This document shows positions 4,601-5,162 of a stretch of DNA of 5,162 bases, one piece after another. Source of the stretch: Aliishimia sp963922415 (GTDB taxonomy: Bacteria; Pseudomonadota; Alphaproteobacteria; Rhodobacterales; Rhodobacteraceae); assembly GCA_963922415.1 (NCBI GenBank), contig CAWUIP010000203.1:1-5162 (forward strand), given 5' to 3'. The stretch's first letter is position 1. Each line of letters starts with the position of its first letter. A model generated the notes under the pieces. It was given only the letters and a program-made list of their open reading frames with translations, ran no database searches and was not told the origin of the DNA. Made by a program: the position numbers and the translations under genes.

Positions 4601-5162
4601 ATGCAAATGACGACCGAAGAAGCCTTTGTTAAAGTCCTACAACGGCATGGGATCAAACATGCTTTTGGGATTATTGGATCGGCGATGATGCCGATCTCGG
4701 ACCTGTTCCCTGAGGCCGGGATCACGTTCTGGGATTGCGCGCATGAAGGCTCTGCTGGGTTCATGTCTGATGGCTACACCCGTGCGACCGGCAAAATGTC
4801 GATGATGATCGCGCAGAACGGCCCTGGCATTACGAACTTCGTGACAGCCGTGAAGACCGCCTATTGGAACCATACGCCGCTGCTGTTGGTGACACCGCAG
4901 GCTGCGAACAAGACCATTGGCCAAGGCGGCTTCCAAGAAGTGGAGCAGATGAAGCTGTTCGAAGACATGGTCGCCTATCAGGAAGAGGTCCGCGACCCAT
5001 CGCGTGTGGCCGAAGTTCTGACCCGCGTCATCAGCCAGGCCAAGCGTCTGTCGGCGCCAGCGCAGATCAACTTCCCGCGCGATTTCTGGACCCAAGTCGT
5101 CGATATCGAGATCCCAGACCCGATTGAGTTTGAACGCTCCTCCGGCGGTGAAACATCTGTCG
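4601..5162 (+). CDS. xsc: Sulfoacetaldehyde acetyltransferase, N-terminal part (3' end outside window)
   Basis: Xsc is a thiamine-diphosphate enzyme that converts sulfoacetaldehyde and phosphate into acetyl phosphate and sulfite, the C-S bond cleavage step of taurine breakdown in the cytoplasm. The 187 complete codons seen here are about the first third of a protein usually near 590-600 residues, covering the pyrimidine-binding domain. Residues 16-36 (HGIKHAFGIIGSAMMPISDLF) start the domain. DCAHEGSAGFMSDGYTRATG (45-64) carries the conserved glutamate, E49, that activates the cofactor. QNGPGITNF (72-80) and QAANKTIGQGGFQEVEQM further along are typical of Xsc rather than of acetolactate synthase. 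The reading frame is intact to the window edge. A phosphate acetyltransferase gene often follows xsc in relatives but is beyond the window. Regulation is expected through the TauR-like repeats upstream. Confidence 0.95.
   Translation, partial: MQMTTEEAFVKVLQRHGIKHAFGIIGSAMMPISDLFPEAGITFWDCAHEGSAGFMSDGYTRATGKMSMMIAQNGPGITNFVTAVKTAYWNHTPLLLVTPQAANKTIGQGGFQEVEQMKLFEDMVAYQEEVRDPSRVAEVLTRVISQAKRLSAPAQINFPRDFWTQVVDIEIPDPIEFERSSGGETSV

Noticed and set aside
4637..5095. Long open frame on the - strand inside xsc
   Set aside because: It is antisense to the clear Xsc protein and arises from GC-rich codon bias; its translation shows no recognisable motif and no ribosome site was evident.

Overview
The window reads as a chromosomal segment of an alphaproteobacterium of the Roseobacter/Rhodobacteraceae type. 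This rests on the GC-rich codon use in most genes and on a tpa / tauR / xsc gene set typical of taurine-degrading members of that family. All genes lie on the + strand.

Layout: (1) 1-545, the C-terminal part of taurine:pyruvate aminotransferase (Tpa), followed by a strong GC hairpin. (2) 546-1466, an AT-richer interruption holding one small gene for an exported protein of unknown function (740-1294) and non-coding flanks. (3) 1467-2932, a self-contained unit: a sigma70-like promoter, a tandem (two-aptamer) glycine riboswitch, and a DadA-family FAD-dependent amine/amino-acid dehydrogenase. (4) 2933-3013, a short gap packed with a hairpin, a pair of TauR-type half-sites and a promoter that would start transcription at or next to the tauR ATG. 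(5) 3014-4471, tauR, a MocR-type regulator (GntR helix-turn-helix plus aminotransferase-like domain). (6) 4472-4600, a terminator-like hairpin, a second pair of TauR-type half-sites and the xsc leader. (7) 4601-5162, the N-terminal third of sulfoacetaldehyde acetyltransferase (Xsc), cut by the window end.

How they work together: Tpa moves the amino group of taurine to pyruvate, giving sulfoacetaldehyde and alanine. Xsc splits sulfoacetaldehyde with phosphate into acetyl phosphate and sulfite. TauR is expected to activate taurine genes and control itself through the CTGGnC-TTA-like direct repeats. The less expected part is the glycine-riboswitch-controlled oxidoreductase placed between tpa and tauR-xsc. 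Either it is an unrelated glycine/D-amino-acid disposal unit that landed here, or it ties glycine/amine status to taurine use.

The pathway itself is known. The points most worth a second look are the riboswitch-oxidoreductase pairing, the opposite polarity of the TauR repeats at the two sites, and the predicted leaderless tauR mRNA. No CRISPR array, tRNA, rRNA, insertion sequence or phage gene was seen.
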